Source: Ciona savignyi
Lineage: Eukaryota; Chordata; Ascidiacea; Phlebobranchia; Cionidae
Reading direction: 5' to 3'
Length of the DNA: 64,000 nucleotides
Assembly (NCBI GenBank): GCA_000149265.1
Contig: CH002078.1
Coordinates: 184,992 to 248,991 of the forward strand
Under the pieces are notes generated by a model, which searched no databases, was not told the DNA's origin, and saw only the letters and a list, made by a program, of their open reading frames with translations. The position numbers and the translations under genes are program-made. Below are positions 54,001-64,000 of this stretch, one piece after another (position 1 is the stretch's first letter; every line of letters starts with the position of its first letter).

Positions 54001-56077
54001 ACAAAGTTGACTGAATTATACACAGCACACCAGAACAGCTTTCGTGATGTGTCTTCTGTGTACATACAGTTTTAAGACAAATTTCTGTTTTAAAACTTTT
54101 TTTCAATAGAATTAACATCACCATATTCCATAAGATTAAGCAGTATAAACGTCATATTTTACACGTTTTAATATATTCTTTAACGTGTTAGCTCAAGATG
54201 TGATCGAACGATTGGGCGATTTATCATTGCCATGAGTACTATTAACTTACCTTAGCCCATGAATGTGCGAGCTTGCTTGGTCTTTTGCTATTTGTTTCCC
54301 TATTTCGTCGCGGTAAAAGTTATAATTAGCTTGGTCAGAAAACTTGTTACGGTAAGCTGACACAAGTCGTTCGAAAGGATGTCTGGTAACCATGATAGTG
54401 GTATAGTTGTGTAGTAGCTCGACGGCTTCTTCATCCGTATTAAGTCTGAAATATAATTGTATTTGTTTTTCTAAATATCTTATTCTATTGATTATTACAA
54501 TCGGGCTGCACTAAGATGTGAGGGAACCATAAAACAAAAAAGGGGTAGTCTGTTCACTTAAAGTATGGAAAGTAAATATAACCTTTGCCCTTCTTCTACA
54601 TTTAGCATTGAATGACTTACTTTGAAAAGAGTTGATTAGGAATCATCGAAAAAGCCCACTTTTTCATTGTTTCAGCAGTTATCTTTTCTTCAAAGCCGCT
54701 CAGTTTTAACAATGCTATTTGCCATTGCGTGCTTGCAACCTAAAAAGATTAAAACGACGTTCATCATTTGTTGCGTGCAGTCGGAAGGTTGTGGGGTCGA
54801 AACTAGGCGATGGCTAATCTATTGTTTCCTTGGTCAAGTCGCTTAGCATAAACAATTAATTCTTGGCCAAGTCGCTTAGAATAGACCTTAAATATTGGGT
54901 TGACTTAAACAAAAGGAAAGTCTTAAGCATACATAACAAACTGCACAAGTCTGGTCAAATCGACGGTTGGCGTGAGCCGCGGATCCGACAAGAGTCGTGT
55001 GTGAGCTATCTCTGCCGTATTTTGCCGAGCTCACAAGGTGCATATGCCCTTTCCTTTGTATACGTTTAACAGTTAGTGAATTCAAATGTATTACACATTT
55101 AACACGTTGGCCTAATGACCGTAACGGGCCCGAACTCCGAACCATATGATCGTAAAAAAACTTGCGTTAACGACCGAAGGGTCCTGGGATCTAAGCCAGG
55201 CCTAGGCAATAAAACAAAATTTACCTTGGGCGTTTCACAAAGCACAGTTTTAGCGGTGTGGTTGTATTTAAATCGGTCCGTTCTTAACTTTATGTTGTTT
55301 GTTGAGTCATTATATGTTACTGCACATAGTTCACGAATAGATTCGGCTCGTTTGATATATTTGTCTCTCTCGGATACTACTTGTATCTTTCTCTTTGCTG
55401 GAATATATTATCCGGGTTAGGTTTATTATATATTTTTGTTTCTGCGATTAACACACGAAGCAGGTCTCCTGATAATAAATTGTAAAAAAACGGCGATGGC
55501 TATACTTATAGGTGGCATAACGAAAGGAAGGGTTATCACTTGAGCAATCGTCACATAACTTGCGCAAGGTCAATTTAAGAGCGCTTTGAGATTAGGTTGC
55601 AAAATATATTTTCCCATTTGAGTTTTAAAAAACGATTGGGATATGCGCCTGGAAAAATAGGTTTGGATATTCATGTTTATCTTTGTTAATGAGAAAACAC
55701 AAAAGGTTAACACACGAGCAATCGTTAGATCACCTTGCGCCCAACGTCGGATTACCGCAGCTAATGCAGTATGTTGTATATGGTTCAGACGTTCCTTTTA
55801 TTTGGTAGAAGCCATTATTCCACTGGGTTCTGTCAATGTTCATTAAGTGCCTTGCCCAAGGACACAACGGACTGGTTAGCGACCAGTTTCAAATCTGCAA
55901 CCTTTCGGCTGCAAGAGGACGCTCTAAACCGCTAAGCCAATCGGTAAAAAATATAAACTTACCGGAAATAGACCACTTTGTAAAATTGAAGGAGTCCAAG
56001 TTATTAATTACGACTATAGTGGTACAGGTAATGGCAATTAAACCAAGGATCATTTTCTTTTTTAATTTTGAGTACAT
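51071..56077 (-). CDS. ST3: carbohydrate sulfotransferase (HNK-1ST/CHST8-14 type), six exons
   Basis: Third paralogue with the same exon lengths: 55963-56077 (ATG), 55225-55397, 54621-54739, 54251-54445, 51958-52101, 51071-51428 (stop), giving 367 residues, all phases agreeing. Signal anchor after MYSKLKKK. PAPS loops CETPKVASTQW and VTRHPFERLVSAYRNK. HWRPQTHMCIPC in exon 6. Intron 4 is 2.1 kb and lacks both LTR insertions found in ST1 and ST2, so it preserves the likely ancestral intron. It differs from ST1 and ST2 mainly after the 3'-phosphate motif (FSDQANYNFYRDEI versus LSDQ.NHPYYRNTV), a candidate substrate-specificity region. The exon 5 donor is GTAAGC. Confidence 0.88.
51500..51905 (+). 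repeat. SINE fragments in ST3 intron 5
   Basis: 'gacgattgcccgtgtgacct' with tail 'aaaacatcaatgtcc', then 'ggttagtttgcagttttcaa'. These correspond to 9880-10390 in ST1. Confidence 0.5.
52140..52390. repeat. About 200-bp interspersed repeat, ST3 copy
   Basis: Same family and position as in ST1 and ST2. A further inverted copy lies at 53270-53430. Confidence 0.5.
52660..52905 (-). repeat. SINE copy in ST3 intron 4
   Basis: 'ccccgtggatgggaaaacgc', 'acctcgcgcacaccgtcggg', 'gttagcgaacagttttga'. Shared with ST1 (13825-14080). Confidence 0.65.
53638..53888 (+). repeat. SINE copy in ST3 intron 4, absent from ST1
   Basis: 'gctagtcggttgtgtccttg', 'acaacacactgcaatagctt', tail 'atgaatatcatatccaatcc'. 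The equivalent stretch of ST1 has no such copy, so it inserted after duplication or was lost from ST1. Confidence 0.6.
55650..55945 (-). repeat. SINE copy in ST3 intron 1
   Basis: 'gttaacacacgagcaatcgt', 'ccaacgtcggattaccgc', 'gcgaccagtttcaaatctgc'. Shared with ST1 (16890-17155). Confidence 0.65.
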
Positions 56078-57486
56078 AACTCATAAAATTCAGGATACTT
56101 CTTTTTCTAAGATACTAGACCTCTATCAAGAATAGGAATATAAGTAAGATACTACACCTAAGCAGAAACATAAGAAAAATACACATAAACAAGATATCCA
56201 CCATAAGTATAACAAAGTAATAATTAACGAAAAGCCTTTGCTTTTTTCTGTCACACAAGACCGATTGATATGACGTGGCTTACTGGTACAAGGTTAAAGT
56301 CGGCTATGTTATAAGTTGATACAGTTAAAACCTACACGCACGTCTGAAACATGGTTACCTACATAAATAAAGGTTGCTTTAAAACACTGAATTATATCAC
56401 TGAGTGAAAATGAGCTGACTCGGTAAATAAACGACGTATTAGTAACGCTTTTATAGGTTATTCCAGTTTGTTCTCCAGGGTATAATTAAAAAGTAAAATT
56501 GAATAATTGTCAAGGGCATAGCTGAATTCGTTTGTTTGGTAAGATAAATGCTGAAGTCGTTTGTTAATTAAGAAGATGGCTGAATTCGTGTATTTAGTAA
56601 GGACGTATGGCACCTGCGGCCGTCTACCACCAGTATGTTTCCGTCGTAAGTAATCTGACACTTCGTACAAGCAGATAAGAAAGGCGTTTACATTGACATT
56701 TGCACAAATCATGCCGGTGTATGGATGATAGCAAATGATCTTGCCCATCTCGGACTATTTTCTCCCACACAAAAAAGGGTAAAAAAAGTATAGAAATTCC
56801 CACTTTTGTGGCGAAAGTATGACGATTGTCAAAGTCCGTTATAAATGAAATTCTTGGATCGGCACAAGACGAACGACTGCGAAAGCATTTGCCAAGAATG
56901 TTTTCTTTAATCAACAGCGAAAGTCAGAGGTTCGATCAAAGTCCGTTATAACTAACACTGGCTCGCTGGATCACATAGCAAGCTTCCATTGAACGTTAGT
57001 ATATCACCTTGCTTTGAGCGCTGTAGTTTTAAATTACATTTAAGTTAACAATGGAGGTTTATCATGGACGCTCTGTTAAATACTTCAATTCAAATTAGCA
57101 ATGGCAGTGTGTCATTGAAGATTTGTACATAGCTGTGATACAATAGGGGGAATAACAAGCGCCATATTGTCTTGACGACGTCCTATTGAACCGACGTTGG
57201 ATATTTTGATTGCAAGTTGTTAATACACGTATTAAATACACAATGATGACGATGAAAGCTTTGACGGCACACAAAGACGCTGGGCTATGAATTGTGTCCA
57301 TATAAATATGTCTATATATAAATATGTATATATATAGTAAAATGACAACGCTTATTAAAGTGATAGGGAAACCAGCAAGAGCCCTGAATTTCCTGTTTGT
57401 ACTGAGTGGTTGTATATGTAAAAATATTAAAAAAAACTTGATGACGTGTTGTTTGAATAGAAACTACGAAAAAAATTAAAATATAT
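56078..57486. other. Upstream region of ST3 and spacer
   Basis: 56160-56800 is alignable in parts to the ST1 and ST2 upstream regions. 56940-57075 contains 'ctggctcgctggatcacata' and 'catggacgctctg', repeated at 59798-59930. No gene found. Confidence 0.4.
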
Positions 57487-59117
57487 ACTAGAAAGTGTCA
57501 ACCAAGTGTTTAACCACCACTCTTTGTAAAACACATGTTGTATGCCATATATTCGATCATGCTACAGGGTCCCTAGCCATAATTTGTATTTTATACACCG
57601 AGTATGTAGTTTGTTTCTGCAAGCATAAACGCATGGGTCTCATAGTTTACCAACCAAACTTATTTTCCATGTGCAGTTAAATAAAATAAACATCTTAAAT
57701 TTTCGAACATTTCACCACAAATGTTTTAAAATTAAAGCTTATTTTTAAGCGCTTTAGTGAAATAAAGCTAAATTCCCAAAACAGCCAAATTTATTTGTGG
57801 TGAAATGTTCGAAAATTTAAGACGTTTATTTTATTATTTTTTAAGACATTTTTTAACAATCCTGGGTTTAGTAAATAAGTTTCTGTTTTTACATAGTGAC
57901 TCAAGTTATGTAAAATTACTTAAAGTTTTAATCTGATTTGTCGACTCCTTGCTGAAGATTTGAGTGCGATATGGCATGCCTGTCACAATCATAATTCAGG
58001 AACATCTCTTCGTTTTCAAGGAAATTACCCTATGAAAATACCCTAAAAATAGGTTTTTGTTCTCAAATCATCATTGTGACAAGCATGCAATGTCGCCCCG
58101 ACATCTACCAAAAGGAGTAATAAAATCGCAATGCAAATTTGACATTTGTAAGACAACATGGTCTAGATATGCAGAAACCAAAATTTTGGGTAATGAATCC
58201 AGGAAAATTCAGCTGAGCCATTAAAAACCAAAACGTTTTTTACCAATAAATTAGCTTTTGGGGGTCATAGCGCTTGAACAACTGCTCTAATTTTGATCAG
58301 ATTTGGTGAAATATTAGACCATTAGACACTCTGTGCCAATAAATAAAAAGAAAACATTTACATAGGTAAGTTTTTTTTATTTTCTAAGTTTTAAACAGTG
58401 ACTAATGCACTTACATTTTAANNNNNNNNNNNNNNNNNNNNNNNNNNNNNNNNNNNNNNNNNNNNNNNNNNNNNNNNNNNNNNNNNNNNNNNNNNNNNNN
58501 NNNNNNNNNNNNNNNNNNNNNCGCTACGACAAAAAAGGCTAATTGTTTAGAAATTACAGCGTTTTGGTTTTTAACGTGACAGGGGAATTTCCCTTAATTT
58601 ATCACCCAAAATTATGGCTTCTGCATATATAAACCATGTTGTCTAACGAATGTCCAATTTTCATTGCGATTTTATTACTCCTTTTGCTAGATGTCGGGGC
58701 GACATTGCATGCCTGTCACAGTCATAATTTTGGAACAAAATCTTATTTTTTAGGGTATTTCCCTAGGTATTTTTTATTTCTTCCAAGTGTTAAATTAGTG
58801 ACTTATGCAATTTACATTTTAACAAATGTGATTCAAATTGGAGCAGCCGTTTAAGCGCTATTCCACAAAAAGCTAAATTTTTCATAAAAATACCGTTTTG
58901 GTTTTTAACCTCCCACGGGAATTTCCCTTGATTTATTACCAAAAAATTGTTTTTTGCATATCTAGACCATGTTGTCTAACGAATAGCTAAGTTTCATTGC
59001 GATTTCATTATTCTTTCTGGTAGACGTCGGTGCGACATACCATGCCAGTAAAACCTTTGACGAAAAAAACGGACAAAAACAATATGTGTCCCATTTTTTT
59101 CCAAATGGGACCCATAA
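57487..59117 (-). mobile_element. ATGGGTCCC/CTRR-T family, minus-strand copy with assembly gap
   Basis: Starts with the reverse of the 3' end ('actagaaagtgtcaaccaag', CTTTCTAG followed by T) and finishes with the reverse of the 5' end ('ccaaatgggacccataa'). Several 330-bp sub-repeats lie inside. The 100-N gap at 58422-58521 falls within them. Confidence 0.65.
58422..58521. other. Assembly gap, 100 N
   Basis: Round-number gap inside tandem sub-repeats, so the true length is unknown. Confidence 0.99.
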
Positions 59118-60500
59118 TTACTAAATCTCCATTATTTCCTTCTCGAATTTTAAATCCTTAAAACGAAGATTAGGCTTACTTGCTAAAAATGTTTTTTTTA
59201 TCTGCACTTATGGTGCAATTTTATATGGGTTAAAGACTTCCCCCCGACCAAAATAGCTCTAGTGAAAAAATGGTTTTATCCACTAGAACGCTGACAATAC
59301 AGACACTGCCTATACCTGTGGTATTTCTTTTTTAGTCAGAGCCAAAGACCACTGTGGTTGGTTTGATCTTTCTTACCCCAAGTCACTGTCTATAACACAA
59401 CATTAAGCGATGATTTCTGTCGATAACTTAAATTATTTTACAGGATAATAATGCAAGTCTACATTTCTGTAAAACAATATAACTTCAAGGTAATCGTTTT
59501 CCCAGACATCGTATATATGATACGTTAAGAAGTCAAGTTATGCAATAAATTTTTTACATGTTGTAATATTTAAGCCTAATAATTGGCATTTAAGCCCTGT
59601 AATTGGGCATTAACATTCAACTCGATTACACCGTAGCAAAGGACCACGGCGGTAGGATCTGAACACGTAACGATAAACCTCTTTCTGTTACTTAAAAATT
59701 AAACGTCCGATAAACACGGAAGTTAGTGAAGGTATAACCAGTGACAAATAATTATTTACTAAAAATAGCTAATATAGCTAGTTAACACATTCGGTCCGTT
59801 ATAACTTATACTGGCTCGCTGGATCACATAGCAAGCTTCCATGAAACATTTACATATCTCCTTGCTTTTAGCGCCGTAGTTTCTAATTACATATAAGTTA
59901 ACAATGACGGTGTGTCATGGACGCTCTGTAAACAGATGTGGGACAATGAGACGTAAACGGCAAGCTCAAATTTATCCGGTTGTTTTACAACATCTCTGTC
60001 GTTTACAGCAGCGTTTCTCAACTGTGGCACTTCACCCACCAAGGCGCCACTACCGTGGGCCACATTATTTGATTTTACATGTACTAATTGACACAAAGGG
60101 GAAAAATTGCAAAACAATCTAAAAGAATGGTTTATGTCGTTTGTTTTAAGTTGGTAAATGTAACGTAACAGTTTATTTTTACACGCAGATACACTCTACT
60201 AAGTTTACATTTCGTCGGCGCCGCTTCAAATTTTAAATGGGTTTCGAATTCATGGAAACCTCGTTGTTAAGACCGATTTTTGTATCAAACTCGGTATATG
60301 TATCGGTCGCGGCCACACGATCGTACATAATTTGTATTTTGCCCAAGTGAAAAAATGTCACCGCGGTTCGGCACTAGAGGCGCGTTTGGGTGCATTTGTC
60401 GGGGCGTCGTGAAGGAACATTCCAGAAGGTTGGATGATGGGACTTGAGTTGAAATTGAACGAATTCGTCATTGAATATACACTGACACTATTGCGTAGGT
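59118..60500. other. Spacer with repeat remnants, no gene seen
   Basis: 59798-59930 repeats 56940-57075. 'cagcgtttctcaactgtggc' at about 60007 looks like a hAT end, but no partner end was found. Confidence 0.4.
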
Positions 60501-60799
60501 CAGGAGTCGGCAACCTTTTGTATGCAGGGTGCCAGTTTATGAATAATATTATAATGAAAGCACCTTCGCGTGCCAACCATTGTTATATACGGTTTGCATA
60601 TTCAACTACCTAATTTGAATATTACTAATTAAGAATGTGGATTTACATTCTTTACGAAATTTAAGGGTTTTTGTGCAGCATATACAGTTTGAGTTTGCAC
60701 ATGCTTATAGAATAGATTTTGCGTGTAAGTCAGATAACGGGGCGTGGCATGAAAAAACCTCTAGCGTACCACTTGTGGCTGTAAAGTTGCTGACCCGTG
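60501..60799. mobile_element. Probable short hAT-type element
   Basis: Inverted ends CAGGAGTCGGCAACCTTT and (reversed) CACGGGTCAGCAACTTT, a common hAT end sequence, about 300 bp apart. A matching 8-bp duplication was not seen, so the copy is older or altered. Confidence 0.6.
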
Positions 60800-60944
60800 T
60801 CTAGATCAATTATATCATGCATATATAGCATTCGTATGTCTCCCCTTCCTTTGTTTACAACCGTTTTAATTAATTTTTGAAACATCCCAATTTCCTTCAT
60901 CCAAAGTATCTGTTAAGAAAATGCATATACAAAGTTAAACACGG

Positions 60945-61075
60945 CTCTACAACTTGCTTGGGCAATGCACTTAACGGACATTGCCTAAATCCAGCGGATT
61001 AATGGCTTCTACCAAATGGTAAAAAACACATTGCAATAGCTCCGGTAACCCGACGGTGGGCAACGACACTTGCAT
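60945..61075 (+). repeat. SINE fragment
   Basis: 'cttgcttgggcaatgcactt', 'ttgcaatagctccggtaacc'. No tail. Confidence 0.55.
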
Positions 61076-61860
61076 TTTTGGTAATCCCACTCATATTTGT
61101 AATTGTATCGCTGTGTATTTTGACTATTATCTAGTCATGCCACGTGTCCATATTTTGTGTATTGGAAGTTGCGATTAGTTTTCTGTTTTCTGCAGCCCAG
61201 CTGATGAATCGTTTCCTGCGAGTTCTGTTTAACGACTGCCGAGCCTTGAGTACAAACATGTGTTTCCTGTTATGTGTCTTATATATACTGTGTATAATTC
61301 CATAATATCAGAGATTACTCGGTTGGCCTCGTTTTGGCTAAGCCGTTCTCTCAACTTTACCCTACTTACCTAAGCTATGCCCCTTTGTACAGTGCTGTAA
61401 CTGGCTGCACGCTGCGCGAAAACCCAATAAAATACCTGACCTCTGTTCACCCCTTGTCTTATACCCTGGTAAAAAAACGTCTAAAGTTAGAGCGATGCTA
61501 CACATTATTTTCCATTCATAGAGATAAACATTATACCTTATCTTACTTCAGTGTAAATATCCTGCCACCGTATATTTCTTAGAAAATTGAATCTTTACCT
61601 AGCGTCGGAGTATTGTTATATTTATGTCTAGGGATACAAAACACAGATGATGTAACACAACGACAGTGTAAACTTGATGAAACAGTTTGCCACAAATCAA
61701 ATCAATCGACTAGATTCGTAATAAAAGGAAAAGCTATTTTTGCAGATTGAACTTAATTTCGGTGCATACGTTCTAAACAGGGACCCACAAAGTAAAAATA
61801 TAATAATCCTTCACACTCAAAGTGGTAAAAATTTACAGATTCTTAAAAAAACTGTTTTAC
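61076..61860. other. Spacer, no gene seen
   Basis: An 82-codon ORF at 61334-61582 has no supporting motif or splice context. Confidence 0.4.
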
Positions 61861-61864
61861 TTAA

Positions 61865-62147
61865 GGCCCCCCTTTGAACATCGGCAACTTTTTCCAAACC
61901 AAACAGCTCTCAAATGCACAATTAACACCATTTTTTTCAAAAAGCACTGCTCCACTATTACAAAACTTTACAGCTAAACGAAAACACCGGCGCGCGGCAT
62001 AGCACATACTGCTAGCAACCAAACAAACATTGGGGAATTACCATCATTGTTACTTAGCAAAATACTTATTTAAAGACTGTGACTAATAGTTTACCACTCG
62101 CCTGACCGCGCATAGAGGTCTTTTAATTGGTTATACACCATCTACTG
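61865..62147 (-). repeat. Degenerate partial copy of the 1.28-kb unit
   Basis: Ends at the unit start ('ggttatacaccatct') and covers about the first 280 bp of the unit with many substitutions. An old copy, showing that the unit family has a long history. Confidence 0.75.
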
Positions 62148-62996
62148 CATTAATCCAGGGTTTAAACTTACGTGGATTTCAACTTACACCCACATAAATT
62201 CTTTCCCTTTGCAGTTTAAACTCATGTTGGTTGATATTCTCTACCAAGCTATATATTTTATTTAATGTCAATATGATTATTGTTGTTTTATTTACACATT
62301 TTTACCTCTTTATTTACACATTTAAAAGAAACATAAAAAAATAAGGTTTACTTACAAAATATTGCAAACTATTTTTATCAAAGATCAAAAATTGTCAATT
62401 AGTCAATAATTATTAAAAGTTATTATTTAACTTGGACAGCATAATAGCTTTGCTTTGAGAAAGTAGCAAACATGTAGTTTGGTCATAATGGGGTGTTTTA
62501 TTATGCAAATAGCATGAAATAAAAAATTTAAGATGTGGTTTAAAAAATTTTTACGTTTATTGACCGAAAATTCTTCTTAAATCAGATTTAATCCACGTGA
62601 TTAGTCAGTTCAGCGTTAATTAAAAAAATAATTTATGCTTAAAATTTACATTTGAAGAAAAAAACTTATTTAACAATCATTAAAGACTATTAAACTTGGA
62701 CAGCATTTTAGCTTCACTTAAGGAAAACTAACGTTTGAACATATAAAGCGCACACAAAACATAATATATAAAGTAAATAAAACTTAGTAAAATAAAAACT
62801 TTAAAAAAATAATAATTTTTTTTTTAATAACGCTGCTTTTTGCCCCGCATTTTTAACGATTTACTGAAAAAATAATTATCTTGGTATGTTGGGGTCTTTC
62901 ATTATGCAAATAGCATGAAATAAAATGTTTAGAAAGTGTTTTATACAAAGTCCGATGCAGCCCACGTGATCAGATCGTCGATGATAAAAATAGCAA
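62148..62996. repeat. AT-rich region with an imperfect tandem duplication of about 400 bp
   Basis: 'aacttggacagcat' at about 62430 and 62694, and 'attatgcaaatagcatgaaa' at about 62501 and 62902, mark two diverged copies downstream of the lectin gene. Confidence 0.5.
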
Positions 62997-64000
62997 TTAC
63001 TTTTTGAAATTTGCACTCGAAGGAGAAGGTTTGGTACAAAGTTCGTAGGATGGGTTTTTATTAGAAAAGGTGTTTTCGGCATTCCAAAACCCGTTATTTC
63101 CGTTTGAATATTTTCTAACTTTCATCGCCATTGCTGTGCCTGTACGGGGATAACCAGAATACCAGTCCTGGTGGGTGGGGCTATCGGGGTAGGCGGGGTT
63201 ACCGTCGCTTGACCATACTTTCATGTCCTGAAACAATAATATTATCACGACCGATTTATACACAGAACTATAAAAACAGTTATAGTGACAGGTTTATCGT
63301 GGCTTGTAAAAACAGACGAGTGCAATAGTGAAAGTGGCGTCTGGAAATATATGGAATTACCATTAGAATAAAATGATTATTTTTATTTCCGTGAAAGGGA
63401 AAACGCAACGAGCGTTAACACACGTGCGAATCTTTAGATTACCTCGTGCCCACTGTCGTGTTACCGAAGCTATTGCAGTGTGATGTGTATGATTTATACG
63501 TTCCTTTAATTTTAGTAGAATCCATTAATTCGCTGAATTCAGACAGCCAATTTTTATTATTCCAATAAGTGCCTTGCCTAAGGGACCAGCGAGTGATCAG
63601 TTTTGAACCTGCAAACCCTTTCTAGATTTTCGTTTCACCAGCAGAACAGCGGTCCTAATAGGCAATTCAGCTGTAAACAAAAGTAATATAAATACACTTT
63701 CTCCGTAATACTAGAGCCTGCCCCCTATGAATATTGTAAAATATCAAATCATAGTAAAGTGTAAGTGTTTGTACAAACCGATTGATTGTAATTCATTGCG
63801 AGCCAGATATCCGCAAAACCGTGACCACTGAAGGTTTTCTTGACGTAATCATAAACAACGTCATACATGTGTTCATCGAGAATATTGACCAACTTTCCGC
63901 CGACTTTGCCACATTCTTTCTCGGCTTCTTCTCGTTTTTGCTTCATATTTGATCTCCATATTTTGCTGGGATGTGGCATCCAAATAAACTCATCATAGTA
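62997..64000 (-). CDS. C-type lectin-domain gene, last two exons (5' part outside the window)
   Basis: Minus-strand exons: from beyond 64000 down to 63779, then 62997-63227 (stop TAA), joined in phase 0 by a 551-bp intron (donor GTTTGT, acceptor TTGTTTCAG). The first has YYDEFIW...C..VGGKLVNI...ADIWLAMNYN, the second KVWSSDGNPAYP...DWYSGYP...GFWNAEN...YELC. This is the order of a C-type lectin-like domain: A..C...GG.L..I, then W.DG, then W...C. The canonical EPN/QPD sugar-binding triplet is not evident at the usual place, so carbohydrate binding is uncertain. The last residues after YELC form a short lysine-ending tail. Signal peptide and any other domains lie off the right edge. Likely secreted or membrane-attached. 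Confidence 0.8.
63372..63640 (-). repeat. SINE copy in the lectin-gene intron
   Basis: 'tttccgtgaaagggaaaacg', 'gttaacacacgtgcgaatct', 'gctattgcagtgtgatgtgt', 'agtgatcagttttgaacctg'. Confidence 0.6.

Noticed and set aside
60007..60110. hAT element start ('cagcgtttctcaactgtggc')
   Set aside because: No matching inverted end or 8-bp duplication found nearby; at most a truncated remnant.
61334..61582. 82-codon ORF
   Set aside because: No motif, no splice signals and no similar copy; insufficient support.

Overview
The window is animal genomic DNA that is AT-rich, intron-bearing and heavy in repeats. A tunicate, most likely the genus Ciona, fits best. This rests on inference: short introns, large families of carbohydrate sulfotransferases, C-type lectins and fucosyltransferases, and a mix of tRNA-type SINEs, a compact Gypsy element, hAT and MITE-like repeats resembling what is described for Ciona. 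No similarity search was run.

The backbone is a minus-strand cluster of three paralogous membrane sulfotransferase genes (ST1 9382-17278, ST2 24908-33562, ST3 51071-56077). I assembled each by hand from six exons. All splice phases agree, and the six coding exon lengths (115, 173, 119, 195, 144, 358 bp) are identical in all three, giving 367 codons plus stop each. The products are type II Golgi-type sulfotransferases with both PAPS-binding motifs. At the left edge a plus-strand gene 3' end (three exons ending in a hydrophobic tail) is present twice, 4915 bp apart. At 46.5-47.6 kb lies a broken minus-strand exon resembling an alpha-1,3-fucosyltransferase. At the right edge are the last two exons of a minus-strand C-type lectin-domain gene.

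Most of the rest is mobile or repetitive DNA. (1) A Ty3/Gypsy element, 26751-31614, has identical 193-bp LTRs and a 4-bp target duplication, and sits just beyond the exon 4 splice donor of ST2. (2) A non-coding LTR element, 10850-13583, lies in ST1 intron 4. (3) A 7-kb two-gene DNA transposon, 35516-42497, has CACTG termini, a zinc-finger plus transposase gene and a second multi-exon SAMD3-like gene. (4) There are two hAT-type elements with perfect 8-bp target duplications (45017-45576; 46705-47542) and a probable third (60501-60799). (5) A family with 5' ATGGGTCCC and 3' CTRR followed by T recurs at 22.6, 34.2, 42.6, 48.7, 50.4 and 57.5 kb. (6) A 1.28-kb tandem unit occurs at 18.0-22.6 kb and, inverted, at 43.2-44.6 kb. 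(7) Over fifteen copies or fragments of one tRNA-related SINE are scattered on both strands. (8) Minisatellites of 34, 49 and about 190 bp are present. The three gene copies act as natural empty-site controls for insertions 1 and 2.

The most novel-looking item is the 7-kb CACTG element with its second gene. The best-supported biological story is the sulfotransferase triplication, with copy-specific transposon insertions confined to introns.
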